Source of the DNA: Stutzerimonas stutzeri
Lineage (GTDB): Bacteria; Pseudomonadota; Gammaproteobacteria; Pseudomonadales; Pseudomonadaceae
Reading direction: 5' to 3'
NCBI GenBank assembly: GCA_019056435.1
Contig: CP077641.1
Coordinates: 4,550,128 to 4,614,127, forward strand
DNA length: 64,000 nucleotides
This document shows, in pieces, positions 27,792 through 37,313 of the stretch. Every line of letters starts with the position of its first letter. Within the stretch, counting starts at the first letter, position 1. The notes below the pieces were generated by a model that saw nothing but the letters and a program-made list of their open reading frames with translations, did no database searches and had not been told where the DNA came from. A program made the position numbers and the translations under genes.

Positions 27792-30700
27792 TCAGCGCAC
27801 CTGATCGAGCCACTTGTCCAGATCGCGACGGCTGATCTTGCCGTCGTCCTTGGTGTTGTTGGCGTGGTAGCGGATGGTATCGAGAAACTCGAAGAATTCT
27901 GAGTTCTCCATCAGAAAACGTACGGCCTCGCGTTGCTCCTCGGTCGTCTCGAGCTTGCCACTGAGCAGCTTCTCGAAATCCTTGTCGCTGACGATGTCGT
28001 CGCTGCCCTTCCAGTCAGCCCAGTCATCCCAGCTGTCGACGAGGAGGTCGATCTTGTCCTTGTGCTCCTCGTAGAAGGCCGTGTCGAACCGACTGCTGTG
28101 CACCACCAGGTCCTTGGTGGTGTCACGGAACCAGTCGTCACCGATGCGCTTGTCCTTCTCGACCTTCTCGGTGAATTCCTTGAAGTGTTCGGGCTGCGCC
28201 TCCCACACCGGCATGGACTCGGGAAACCACTCGCGGTACTGCTCGTTGTTCTTCAGGAAGGTGTAGTTGTGCTCGTAACGCACGTGAATGAGGTAGTTGA
28301 GCTTGTCGCCCCACCCCTCTTCCAGCACACCGTCTTTCTCCAGCCCGCGGAAGAAATCACGCACCCCTTCGGCGGTGTTCTCGTTGCGTTTCATCGCGGT
28401 GACCCCGCCAATGATCGCCGCGATCAGGCCGATCACCGAGCCCGCAGCGCCCAGCACGGAGGACGCGATGGCCGCGCCGCCCACCCCGAACGCCGCCGCG
28501 ATACCGGTGATACCCATTCCGGTGCCGAACGCGCCGGCGCCGATCTGCAGACCCTTGGCAGCGAATTCCTCCGGCGTGCCGCCTTCCTTGATGAGCTTGT
28601 CCAGGCCCATGCCACCTAGCACGATGTCGAGAATGCCGCCAGCCGAGTCGGCCATGCCGCCAATGGCCGACAGCGCGCCGCCGATCCATTGCATGCGCTG
28701 GTTCTTGGGCACCGAGTCCGCGTCCGGGGCGTTGTTGCTGATCGCATCGACGTGGCTGCTGACGCGATCGCGCTGATCGTCCGGCAAGGCGGTGATGGTG
28801 TCCTCCAGTGCGGGTCGCGAGGCGGTCAGGCGATTATCGAAGGCCTCCCAGAAATTCTCGGGCGTGAAGGGCTTGCCCAGGTCCGGATCCGGGACCTGCG
28901 GTTTGACGTCGGGTGCGCCCAGTGCCGGGTCGAGCATCTGCAGCGGGATGTCGCTGGTCAGGTCCGGTTTCTTGGGTGGATGGCGTTTGTCCCAAACGGT
29001 TTCCCTCAGGTCCTTGCCGATGCCCAGCGCGTCGGCAAGCCCGGCGTTCTTGAACAGCTGGTCGAAGGCGCCAGTGATCATGGTGGCCGTCGGCGCCAGC
29101 ACACCGACGAACGAGAGGAAGTTGCGCGCCACCTCGATCCGCTCCGCCGCGGTTTCGCCGAAATTCAGCCCGCCATCGGACATCTTGTAGATCCCGGCGA
29201 CCATGCCCAGCATCCCGGCCGACGAGCTCAGCACGCCATGCTTGGCCAGCGACCCGAGCACCCCACCGACGCCGCCGCGCTGATCCAGCGGGATCTTGGC
29301 CTTGTCCATGGCCTTGTTCAGCTCGTCGCCGGTGATGGGCTTGGGCTGGGCACCGGGGTCGTTGAGGTTCGCCACGGCACGATCGCGCACCACCTGCTCG
29401 ATCGCGGGCCTGGCGTTGGTCAGGTTCTCGACCATTTTCTGTTCGCTGGGTTTGAGCTCCAGCTTTTCCTGGCCTTTTTCCTTACCGCCGCCGAAGTAGT
29501 AGTTGAAGATGTCCGAGCCACGCTTGGACCCGAACAGGGTGGACATGGTGGTGGCGATCATCGTGGTGACGACGTCGCTGGTGGCCTTGTCGAGGTTTTC
29601 CGACCCGACACCCTCGGCCCCATCCTCGAATATCTCGTTGAGCTGCTCGATGGGCACGCCGAACTTCAGTTCGATATCGATCTGCTCGGCGAGGTCGGGG
29701 TCCAGCCCACGCAAGGACTGCATGTCGCTCGCGTAGCGTGCTTCGGCGACTTCGCCCTTGCCGTCCGCCTTCAGTTCCTCGAGCGCCTCCTGATATTCGG
29801 GGTCGCGCATGGTGTCGGCGATCTTGTCGCGCAGCTCATCCTTGTCCTTGACCTTGTCGACTGCTTCTTTGAAGAACTTCTCGTTGTCCTCGATGATCTC
29901 CGGCTCATTGGCCAGCCGTAGCAACTCTTCACCCAGCGCGCTTTCATCCATCAGCCCGCGCATGTCGGCCGGATCCATGTCGACCTGATCAGGCAGGTAC
30001 GAGGTGTTGTCGCCCGTGCCGAATGCGTTGCGATTGGTCGTGTATGGCAGGTACTTGAAGCCCCCGCTGAGGGTCGCCTGGGCTTCGAGCAACCGCAGGT
30101 ACTTGGCCTTGTCGGAATCTTCCGGTTCGTCCTTGTAGGCTTCCTTGAGCTTTTCGTAATAGAGCTCGCCGACCGTCTTGTCCTTCTCGGTGGTCTTGGC
30201 CCGCATCAGGTCGGTTTCTTCGGCGGTGGGCAGGTCCTTGTCCTTGAACACATCGTCCGCGCCCGACTGCTGGCCTTCCACCTGGTCGCCATGCAGCGTG
30301 GCGAACTGATCCGGCGTCAGGCTCTCGATCACAATGAACTTGCCGCGCCCCGGCACCTCGATGGCCTTGACGCCATCGGCCAGGGTTTCGACTTTCGAGT
30401 CGCCGGTGATGACGGGAGTGTCTTCGTCCGGCTGCAGCACCGAATACCCCTCGTCGTCGATCTTCTCCATGATCGCCTTCTGCTGCTCGTCCATCTTCTT
30501 GAGTTCTTCGTACGCCTCGGCGTTGTATTCCTTGGACACGGCGTAACGCTTGCCGTCGCCGGTTTCGAATATCGCCGTGCCGTGTTCGAACAGGTAGCCG
30601 TCGCCCTTCTCGGCCACGGTCAGGTTGAAGCCGGTGTCGAAATAGACGGCCGCATCCATGTCCAGAAAGCCGGGGCCGATGAAGCGCAGCGAGCCGAGTT

Positions 30701-31188
30701 CCGGTAGCGAATCCCCGGCTCGACCACTTCGAACCCGCGCGCCTCGTATTGCCCGAGCCACTTGGCGTGCTCCTCCGACAGCCCGGCCTTTTCCCAGGCA
30801 GGGCCGCCCTCGACCTCGCCGTTGTCGAGCATCGCCTTGGCCTGCTCATGGAGTTCGGGGTGCAGGTCCGGGTGGATCAAGACTTCCTTGCCGTCCTTGT
30901 CGGTGACGAGCAGCATGTCGTCCCACAGCAACAGGCGGTCACCGGTACGGGCCTGCCAGTGATCGTCGACGTTGGCGATGTCGTCCTCGTCGAGCGTGAA
31001 GTCGTTCTCCGCCAGAGGCGGCTTGTTGTCCAGGTAGGGGCCACGATCTTCGAGGATTTCCTCGCGCCGCTGATCGCGTGCCTTGCCCTCATCGGCGCGC
31101 TTGAGGATGGCTTCGAAGACATCCATCAGGATATTTTTTCAGGCAGGGTCTGGGTATCGCGATTGACGACCGGATCGGTTTTGCTCAT
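27792..31188 (-). CDS. Second large HrpK-like type III protein, frameshifted
   Basis: About 1132 residues once two single-base gaps are bridged: A6 instead of A7 at 31134-31139 and C4 instead of C5 at 30713-30716. The first join extends the start to ATG 31188, giving an N-terminus (LPEKNILMDVFEAILKRA) that resembles the first HrpK-like protein. The N-terminal third has similar DGK-V-PELY repeat cores, and a glycine-rich hydrophobic region lies near residues 830-890. The C-terminus has an EF-hand-like loop (NTKDDGKISRRD). It is probably a secreted translocator or effector. Its partner is at 3457. Confidence 0.72.
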
Positions 31189-31457
31189 GGCACGGGGCTC
31201 CCTGGGCCAGGACGAGGGGCGCAGGACGACTACGAGGAATGCACCCGGCCACTGCCGTCAGAGCGAAACAAACGCTGATCTACTGCGTCGTGGACGTCCT
31301 TATCGATCGGTCCGAGTCGAGCAACCGGCCATGAGCATCCCTCATGTCCGCTGGTTTCGGATCATTGAAGCAACCGCTCCGACCCCGCTCAACGCTCAAC
31401 TGTCATATTTCACAGGTTTTCACAGCCTGACCTGAAAGGCCCGAGCCCTGACGCCCT
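31189..31457. promoter_or_regulatory. Upstream region of the second HrpK-like gene, with tandem TGTGAAA repeat at 31408-31424
   Basis: On the minus strand the site reads TGTGAAA-ACC-TGTGAAA, the same heptamers and ten-base period as at 24340-24356. It lies about 220-235 bases before ATG 31188. Its orientation relative to the gene is opposite to that at the operon A site. No exact GG-N10-GC promoter was found between the site and the gene. Confidence 0.45.
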
Positions 31458-32087
31458 CTACGCACGCTCGCTCAGCCCCAGACGAACGCCAAGACCGATC
31501 AGCACCGAGCCCAGCACCCGGTCCAGCCACATACCCATACGCCGGTTCGCTCGTAGGGCGGAGCTGGCCCGCGCCGCCAGCAGGACCAGCGCGCATTCGA
31601 TGACGATCGCTACGAGCACGACCAGCCCGCCCAGGATCAGCAATTGCACGGCCACCGCGCCCTGCTCCGGTCGCACGAACTGGGGCAGGAAGGCCATGAA
31701 GAAGATCGCCGCCTTGGGATTGAGAATGTCGACGAGGATGCCCTGCCGATACGCCTGCAGGGCGGAGGTACGCGGCGCCGGACGCAGGTTGAACTGGCCG
31801 CCGGCCGAACGCAGCGCCTGGATCCCCAGGTACAGGAGATAGGCAGCGCCGACGTACTTGACCACGGCGAAGGCGAGCGCCGAGGTCGCCAGGATCGCCG
31901 ACAAGCCCAGCGCCGCCGCTATGACGTGCACCAGTGCCCCGCTGCAGACGCCGCATGCCGAGGCCACCCCGATGCGCCGGCCGCCGCTGAGCGTACGCGA
32001 CAAGACAAACAACAGGTCAGGCCCCGGCGCCAGGTTCAACGCCAGCGCCGCCGAGAAGAACACCCACCAATAGGCTGCATCGGACAT
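31458..32087 (-). CDS. LysE/RhtB family amino-acid exporter
   Basis: A 209-residue inner-membrane protein with about six hydrophobic helices and the family hallmark LAPGPDLLFVLSRTLSGGRRIG near the start (given here as its first part and continuation), then LNPKAAIFFMAFLPQFV. Members export amino acids or homoserine lactones by proton antiport. It stands alone, with the type III island on one side and the curli genes on the other. The substrate is not predictable. The frame is intact. Confidence 0.9.
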   Translation of the reverse strand: MSDAAYWWVFFSAALALNLAPGPDLLFVLSRTLSGGRRIGVASACGVCSGALVHVIAAALGLSAILATSALAFAVVKYVGAAYLLYLGIQALRSAGGQFNLRPAPRTSALQAYRQGILVDILNPKAAIFFMAFLPQFVRPEQGAVAVQLLILGGLVVLVAIVIECALVLLAARASSALRANRRMGMWLDRVLGSVLIGLGVRLGLSERA

Positions 32088-32395
32088 AGCGCCCTCCCGC
32101 CTCAGCCGGCATGAACACAGGGCTGCCGCCCGGTTCGAAGGCGAAGCCGTTGCGGCGCTTCGCCACGCCTTGTTGCCCCGAAAGCGATCAATGTAGTCCC
32201 GCTGCCTGAAAGGTGCCAGGCGACGCTCATCCAGATTTACGAAGCAGTTCGTCGGAAAACCGGCACAAGCTCGCGTTTCCGACTAATTATTGTCACAACC
32301 CTGAACTACTTTTCGATGACAATTGTCGAAGCCGTCAGCCCGCGGCAGGGAACAGGGCACCCCAGGCGTGCCCACTCAAAGCAAAGGAAATGCTC
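32088..32395 (+). promoter_or_regulatory. Upstream region of the CsgD-like regulator
   Basis: About 300 bases with no gene. The part 32275-32335 is AT-rich and holds a perfect palindrome GACAATTGTC at 32318-32327, within a longer partly symmetric TTCGAT-CGAA frame, and a nearby TTGTCACAA at 32290. These may be operator sites for csgD. No certain promoter boxes are seen. Confidence 0.35.
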
Positions 32396-33045
32396 ATGAA
32401 CGACAAAGCGTGCTCAGCCCTCGTATCCACTCCCTCGCGAGTCACCCTGTTGTCCCACAGCGAAGTTCTGGACACCGCCCTGCGCCAATACCTGCATGAA
32501 CTGCCGCACCTGCGCATAAATCGCAGCGCCACCGTGCGCACGGACCAGGCCGACGCCGAGCTGGTACTGGTGGATGTCGCCAGCTTCGACAACGCCGAGT
32601 GCGAACGCATCCTGCGCAAACTGCGTGACGTGCCCATCGCGCTGCTCAATGCGCAACCGGACCAGGCCCGCCTGCTGCTGGTCAAGCACCCCTGGGTCAG
32701 AGGCGTGTTCTACCCCTCGACCACACGCAGCATCCTGCACCGCGGCGTCACGACGATCCTCGAGGGCGGCGACTGGCTGCCCCGCGCGCTGATGGAAAAA
32801 CTGCTGGGCCGTTACCGCGAGCTGACCAGTGCCTCGCGTGCCATCGACGACCTGTCCGAGCGCGAAAAGCAGATCCTCGCGCTTGCCGGCAAAGGCCTGT
32901 CGAACGCCGAGATCGCCGAACGTCTGCACCTGAGCACCCACACCATCAAGAGCCACATCCACAATGCCCTGGGCAAGCTGGGTGCCTCAATCGGGCCCAG
33001 GGCGCATCCCTGGTGCTCGGCCACGCTGGCGAGGCGCTGAGTTGA
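32396..33045 (+). CDS. csgD: CsgD-like LuxR-family regulator, frameshifted at the end
   Basis: About 216 residues. A receiver-like N-terminal half without a clear phosphoacceptor Asp precedes a LuxR helix-turn-helix (LSEREKQILALAGKGLSNAEIAERLHLS in pieces, HTIKSHIHNALGKLG). AAGGA sets the start at 32396. Near 32987 one base is missing: restoring it changes the last residues to a CsgD-like NRAQ end and the stop to 33045. CsgD turns on curli genes. It precedes csgF and csgG on the same strand. Confidence 0.75.
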
Positions 33046-33121
33046 CAGCCGTCGCGCGTGGTCTGGCCCGGCTCGGCAGGGCTCCAGCGACCGGCACCGG
33101 CCCGCGCGACATTTCCCCTCC

Positions 33122-33241
33122 TTCCTGCACGACATCCAGCGTCCCGCTCGGGAGGACGCTGCGCTGTCGCGCACGATGAATCGTAACGAGATCAACGCAT
33201 CGTTCGAACACGACCCTGGACTTGCGAAGGAGCTGTCATGA
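33122..33241 (+). pseudogene. Probable 3' remnant of csgE
   Basis: In one frame the 39 codons before csgF read FLHDIQRPAREDA, ALSRTMNRNEINASF, EHDPGLAKELS and then stop. This resembles the C-terminus of CsgE (E. coli EEALNRRQINQALL, DLAHDE). The TGA overlaps the csgF ATG by four bases, as expected for csgE-csgF coupling. Upstream only about 75 bases remain before the csgD stop, too short for the rest of CsgE (about 130 residues), and no signal peptide is found. A deletion in the strain or the assembly is likely. Confidence 0.45.
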
Positions 33242-33645
33242 CCCGGCGATACCTCCCCGGCGGCCTGCTGGCCAGCCTGTTGCTCAGCACCAGCGTTGGT
33301 GCGACCGAACTGGTCTACACCCCGGTCAACCCCTCGTTCGGCGGCAACCCGCTCAACGGCGCCTGGCTGCTGGGTAATGCCCAAGCGCAGAACGACACCA
33401 AGGACCCGGACGCGATCGACCGCTCGTCACTGACTGGCACCTCCGCGCTGGACCGTTTCACCAGCCAGCTCGAGTCCCGCCTGCTGTCGGATCTGCTCGG
33501 CGACGTGCGCGACGGCAAGACCGGCTCGATCACCACCGATGACTTCATCGTCAACATCATCAACGACGACCTGGGCAACCTGGTCGTGAACATCACCGAC
33601 CGGTTGACCGGCGAAACCTCCGAAATCGTGATCGGACAGAACTGA
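33238..33645 (+). CDS. csgF: CsgF, curli assembly protein
   Basis: A 135-residue protein with a signal peptide ending near Gly-Ala-Thr-Glu. It then has the CsgF core LVYTPVNPSFGGNPLNGAWL, followed by DRFTSQLESRLLSDLL and a beta-rich end (DDFIVNIINDDLGNLVV). CsgF plugs the CsgG pore and anchors the CsgB nucleator at the cell surface. AAGGAG lies before the ATG. The frame is intact and of usual length. Confidence 0.93.
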   Translation: MTRRYLPGGLLASLLLSTSVGATELVYTPVNPSFGGNPLNGAWLLGNAQAQNDTKDPDAIDRSSLTGTSALDRFTSQLESRLLSDLLGDVRDGKTGSITTDDFIVNIINDDLGNLVVNITDRLTGETSEIVIGQN

Positions 33646-33663
33646 CCGGGAGCTTAAAAGGCC

Positions 33664-34502
33664 ATGAGAAGCCTATTCGTCGCCGTCGGGATGATGGCCT
33701 TGCTGCAGGGGTGCGCCGTACGCGAACCCATGTCCGCCGACCAGGAAACCCCACCCTGACGCCGCGCACCTCGACCTACCAGGACCTGCTGGAACTGCCT
33801 CGCCCCAAGGGCCCGCTGGTGGCCGCCGTGTATGGCTTCCGCGACCAGACCGGGCAATACAAACCGAGCCCGGCAAGCTCGTTCTCCACTGCCGTGACCC
33901 AGGGTGCAGCCAGCATGCTGGTCGATGCCATGCAAGCCAGCGGCTGGTTCATCGTGCTCGAGCGCGAAGGCCTGCAGAACGTGCTCACCGAGCGCAAGAT
34001 CATCCGCGCCTCGCAGGCCAAGCCCGACGTGGCGCCGAACATCCAGAACGAGCTGCCGTCGCTGCTGGCGGCGAACATCATCATGGAAGGCGCCATCGTC
34101 GCCTACGAGACCAACGTGCGCAGCGGCGGCCAAGGTGCGCGTTACCTGGGCATCGGCGTCTCGCAGGAATACCGGGTCGACCAGGTGACGGTTAACCTGC
34201 GCGCAGTGGACGTGCGCAGCGGCCAGGTGCTGTCGAACGTCATGACGACCAAGACGATCTATTCCATCGGCCGCAACGCCAACGTCTACAAGTTCATCGA
34301 GTTCAAGGAACTGCTCGAGGCCGAGGCCGGCTACACCACCAACGAACCCGCCCAGCTCTGTGTGTTGTCGGCCATCGAAGCGGCCGTCGCGCACCTGATC
34401 GCACAAGGCGTGGACAGGCGCCTCTGGCAAACCGCTGACAGCTCGCCAGCGGTCAGAGACGCCCTGGCCAAATACCGCAGCGTGCCAGCTAAACAACTCT
34501 GA
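33664..34502 (+). CDS. csgG: CsgG, curli secretion channel, frameshifted
   Basis: Lipoprotein signal with lipobox LLQGCA, then the CsgG core: TYQDLLELPRPKGPLVAAVYGFRDQTGQYK in pieces, the VLEREGLQNVLTERKIIR region and the ANVYKFIEFKELLEAE end. The frame changes at CCCC 33749-33752; a fifth C joins the two parts into 279 residues, the normal length. CsgG forms the nonameric outer-membrane curlin pore. It follows csgF by 18 bases. Confidence 0.9.
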
Positions 34503-34511
34503 CCCATCCCC

Positions 34512-34537
34512 CCCGCCGCCGCCGGTCTGGCGGCGGG
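34512..34537 (+). terminator. Hairpin after csgG
   Basis: CCCGCCGCC and GGCGGCGGG pair around an eight-base loop, ten bases after the csgG stop. No T run follows, so this may be a weak terminator. Confidence 0.4.
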
Positions 34538-34710
34538 TCCCTCCCCGCGCCCTCACGCCCTAAAACGGAGCACCCTGTCTGCCCGCTCCGCTTATTTGAG
34601 GCATCGGTCAGGAAATTGCGCCCGGACGGTCTACGCCCAGCGACCTCATCGCCATCGCAATCCCGTGAAATAAAAGGGTTTCTGTGTTATTTACGCTGCG
34701 CCTTATCACT

Positions 34711-34726
34711 TGGCGCGGGCATTGCT
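34711..34726 (+). promoter_or_regulatory. Sigma-54 promoter of the Tsx-like channel gene
   Basis: TGGCGCG-GGCA-TTGCT differs from the consensus TGGCACG-N4-TTGCW at one base, with exact GG-N10-GC spacing. Transcription would start near 34737, about 60 bases before the ATG, after which CAAGGAG gives the ribosome site. A CTTGG...TACAAG partly symmetric element lies just downstream of the start. Confidence 0.6.
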
Positions 34727-34795
34727 TTACGAGCAAAGCCTGACCGCTTGGACAACTAATACAAGCAGTCTCAACTGCACCCCAAGGAGCACACG

Positions 34796-35713
34796 ATGAA
34801 ACGCAGCCTCACCACCGCCGCCTTCGCGGCCGGGTTGATCCTCAGCGGCCAAGCCATGGCCGCGCCGATGCTGTGGCAGAACAACAGCCTGACGTACCTG
34901 TACGGCAAGAACTTCGCCGTCGACGCCGGCGAAATCCAGCAGACCATCACGTTCGAACACGCCAGCGGCTGGACCTGGGGCGACATGTTCCTGTTCGTCG
35001 ACAACAAGTGGTACAACGGCATCTCCGGCAGCGACGGCCACACCTACTACGGCGAATTCAGCCCGCGCCTGTCGCTGGGCAAGCTCACCGGCACGGACCT
35101 GTCGTTCGGCCCGGTAACCGACATCCTGCTCTCGGCCACCTACGAGCGCGGCGAAGGCCGTAACCGCAACTACCTGCTCGGCCCGGCCGTCGACCTGAAG
35201 GTGCCCGGTTTCGACCGCCTGGCGATCAACACCTACTACCGCAAGCCCGACGGCATCACCGGCAAGCCGGGCGGCCAGTGGCAGATCACGCCGACCTGGG
35301 CCATCACCGTGCCGGTCGGCAAGTCCGATATCCTCATCGACGGCTACATCGACTGGGTCGTCAACGACGCCGGCTCCAAGTCCAGGGGCGACTACCTCGC
35401 CAAGAATTTGCACATCAACCCGCAGGTGAAGTACGACCTGGGCAAGGCGCTGGATTACACCCCCGGCAAGCTCTACGTCGGTATCGAGTACGACTACTGG
35501 TCGAACAAGTACGGCATCGAGGACAGCAGCGCTTTCAACACTGACAACAACGTCACCAACTTCATCGTCAAGGCGCACTTAAGGCAACGGCCCGCCGGGC
35601 CGCCCGTCCTTACGACAAACGATCAACGGCCGCTGGCAGACCCCAGCGGCCGTTTTTCATCCCACCCGATCAGGCGGAGGCCAGGATTGACTAGGCACCC
35701 GCCCGCGTCATGA
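34796..35713 (+). CDS. Tsx-like nucleoside-specific outer-membrane channel
   Basis: Signal peptide ending GQAMA, then a beta-barrel with the family pattern (WQNNSLTYLYGKNF, QQTITFEHASGWTWGDMFLFVD in pieces, EYDYWSNKYGI). Barrels of this type end near NFIVKAHF; here residue 261 is that His at 35578, then Leu, and the frame runs on for 43 more residues through a terminator to 35713. The natural end is therefore probably at the TAA at 35580-35582, reached if a small indel is corrected. The channel would import nucleosides or purines, in keeping with the neighbouring purine genes. Confidence 0.85.
   Translation: MKRSLTTAAFAAGLILSGQAMAAPMLWQNNSLTYLYGKNFAVDAGEIQQTITFEHASGWTWGDMFLFVDNKWYNGISGSDGHTYYGEFSPRLSLGKLTGTDLSFGPVTDILLSATYERGEGRNRNYLLGPAVDLKVPGFDRLAINTYYRKPDGITGKPGGQWQITPTWAITVPVGKSDILIDGYIDWVVNDAGSKSRGDYLAKNLHINPQVKYDLGKALDYTPGKLYVGIEYDYWSNKYGIEDSSAFNTDNNVTNFIVKAHLRQRPAGPPVLTTNDQRPLADPSGRFSSHPIRRRPGLTRHPPAS
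35625..35657 (+). terminator. Rho-independent terminator of the channel gene
   Basis: AACGGCCGCTGG and CCAGCGGCCGTT are perfect 12-base arms around a short loop, followed by TTT. This is the clearest terminator in the window, and it lies inside the frame as read. Confidence 0.85.
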
Positions 35714-37118
35714 GCCGTGCCACCGCCTCGCGCGATTGCCGACCCAGCTCGGCCAGGTCCAGCCCGGGGAGGCGGTCATCTTCGACCACCCGGCGCCCAC
35801 CGACGAGCAGCGCCTTGAGCGGCGCACGCCCACCGCTGGCGATGGGGCCGATGGCCGGGTCGTGCAGGCCGAAATAGCGCGGGTCATCCAGCCGGTAGAT
35901 CGCCAGGTCCGCGGCCTGGCCGACCGCCAGCGTACCGATGGCATCGAGCCCCAGCACCTTGGCCCCACCGGCAGATCCCCAGCGCAACACATCCTCGATG
36001 CTGGCCGCATCGGCGCCGCCTTCGAACTTGCCGCCTGCGTAGCGCGGCCGCGCCTGTTCGCCCTTGCGCGCCCGCTGCAGCAGCCAGGCGGCATGGGCTT
36101 CGGACTGCATGTCTGCCGCTTCATTGGAGGCAGCGCCGTCGACACCCAGCGACACCGTGACACCGGCCGCTTCCAGCGCCGGCAGGTCGGCGATGCCGCT
36201 GCCCAGGCGACCGTTGCTCTGCGGGCAGCTGGCGATGCCGGTGCCGGTTTCACCGAGCAGCCGGATCTCCTCGGGCAGCAGCTTGACCAGGTGCGCGAAC
36301 CAGACATCCGACCCGAGCCAGCCCTGCTCGGCGCAGAACTGCACCGGTGTCATGCCGAACTTGCCGCGCGCGGCGTCCAGGTAATCGACCGTCTCGGACA
36401 GGTGGCTGTGCAGGCGGATGCCGAGTCGGCGCGCCACGTCCGCCGTCAGGCGCAGCTCGTCCGGTGTGGTGGAATGCAACGTCGTGGTGGGCGCCATCAC
36501 CACGCGGCGCCAGGCGTCGGCCGTCGGGTCGTGATAGCGCGAGACCAGCCGCTCGACATCCGCCAGGTAATCATCGATACGCTCCGGGCGCAGCGCCTGC
36601 GGCAGGTCGGCTTCGAGCTGCCGCGTCTGGGTCGCACCGCCACGGCAGAGCACGAAGCGCACTCCCAAGGCCTCGGCCTCCTCGAACAGAATGGCCGCGC
36701 TGTCGAAGGGCATGCCGGGGTAATAGAGGTAGTGATGATCGGCCACGGTGCCGCAACCCGAACGCACCAGCTCGACCAGGCCGATGCGCGCGGCCAGCCG
36801 GAAGCTGTCCTCGTCGAAGGCTCCGCGGAAGCGATAGGGCGTGGCCGCGAGCCAGGGGGTCAGTGTCTGGTTCAGGCCCTGGGGCTCGCCCTTGAGCAGC
36901 GACTGGAACAGGTGATGATGGGTGTTGACCCACGCCGGGTAGATCACGCAATCGCGGGCGTCGATGAGGGGTTCGCCGGGCTGGGCTTCGAGCGAGCCGA
37001 TGGCCGCGATGCGACCGTCGACGACGCGGATGTCGGGCCCGATGTGCCGCGCCCCGTCGTCCGGCAGGCCGGTGAGAATGGCGCTGGCGTTGCGGATCAG
37101 CCAGTTGTTCATTTGCAT
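35691..37118 (-). CDS. 8-oxoguanine deaminase-type amidohydrolase
   Basis: A 475-residue metal-dependent hydrolase of the TRZ/ATZ (guanine deaminase-like) group. The metal motif HHH appears in NTHHHLFQSLLKG, followed by HSHLSETVDYL, the later WFAHLVKL and GVDGAASNEAADM. The pattern and length match the 8-oxoguanine deaminase of P. aeruginosa, which turns 8-oxoguanine into urate; isocytosine-type substrates are also possible. AGGA precedes ATG 37118. It is the last gene of a same-strand run with an ABC importer and a Rieske oxygenase. Confidence 0.82.
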   Translation of the reverse strand: MQMNNWLIRNASAILTGLPDDGARHIGPDIRVVDGRIAAIGSLEAQPGEPLIDARDCVIYPAWVNTHHHLFQSLLKGEPQGLNQTLTPWLAATPYRFRGAFDEDSFRLAARIGLVELVRSGCGTVADHHYLYYPGMPFDSAAILFEEAEALGVRFVLCRGGATQTRQLEADLPQALRPERIDDYLADVERLVSRYHDPTADAWRRVVMAPTTTLHSTTPDELRLTADVARRLGIRLHSHLSETVDYLDAARGKFGMTPVQFCAEQGWLGSDVWFAHLVKLLPEEIRLLGETGTGIASCPQSNGRLGSGIADLPALEAAGVTVSLGVDGAASNEAADMQSEAHAAWLLQRARKGEQARPRYAGGKFEGGADAASIEDVLRWGSAGGAKVLGLDAIGTLAVGQAADLAIYRLDDPRYFGLHDPAIGPIASGGRAPLKALLVGGRRVVEDDRLPGLDLAELGRQSREAVARLMTRAGA

Positions 37119-37313
37119 CTGTGTTGTCCTGTCAGAAAAAGAATCGGGCCGGTTTGGTCCGGAAGGACGGTGCCGGTGCGGACCTCAGCGTGGCGCTTAT
37201 CGTCGCAGTGAAGATGGAAGTGCACAGCGACATCCCCTGCCGCGGCCTCGGCTTCGACGTAGGGAGGAAAACCGCACCGCGTTCTCCACCGCCCGCCTGC
37301 ATCGCAGGCCGCC

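Noticed and set aside
35736..37211. A 491-residue plus-strand open frame
   Set aside because: Antisense to the well-conserved deaminase gene; no family pattern.
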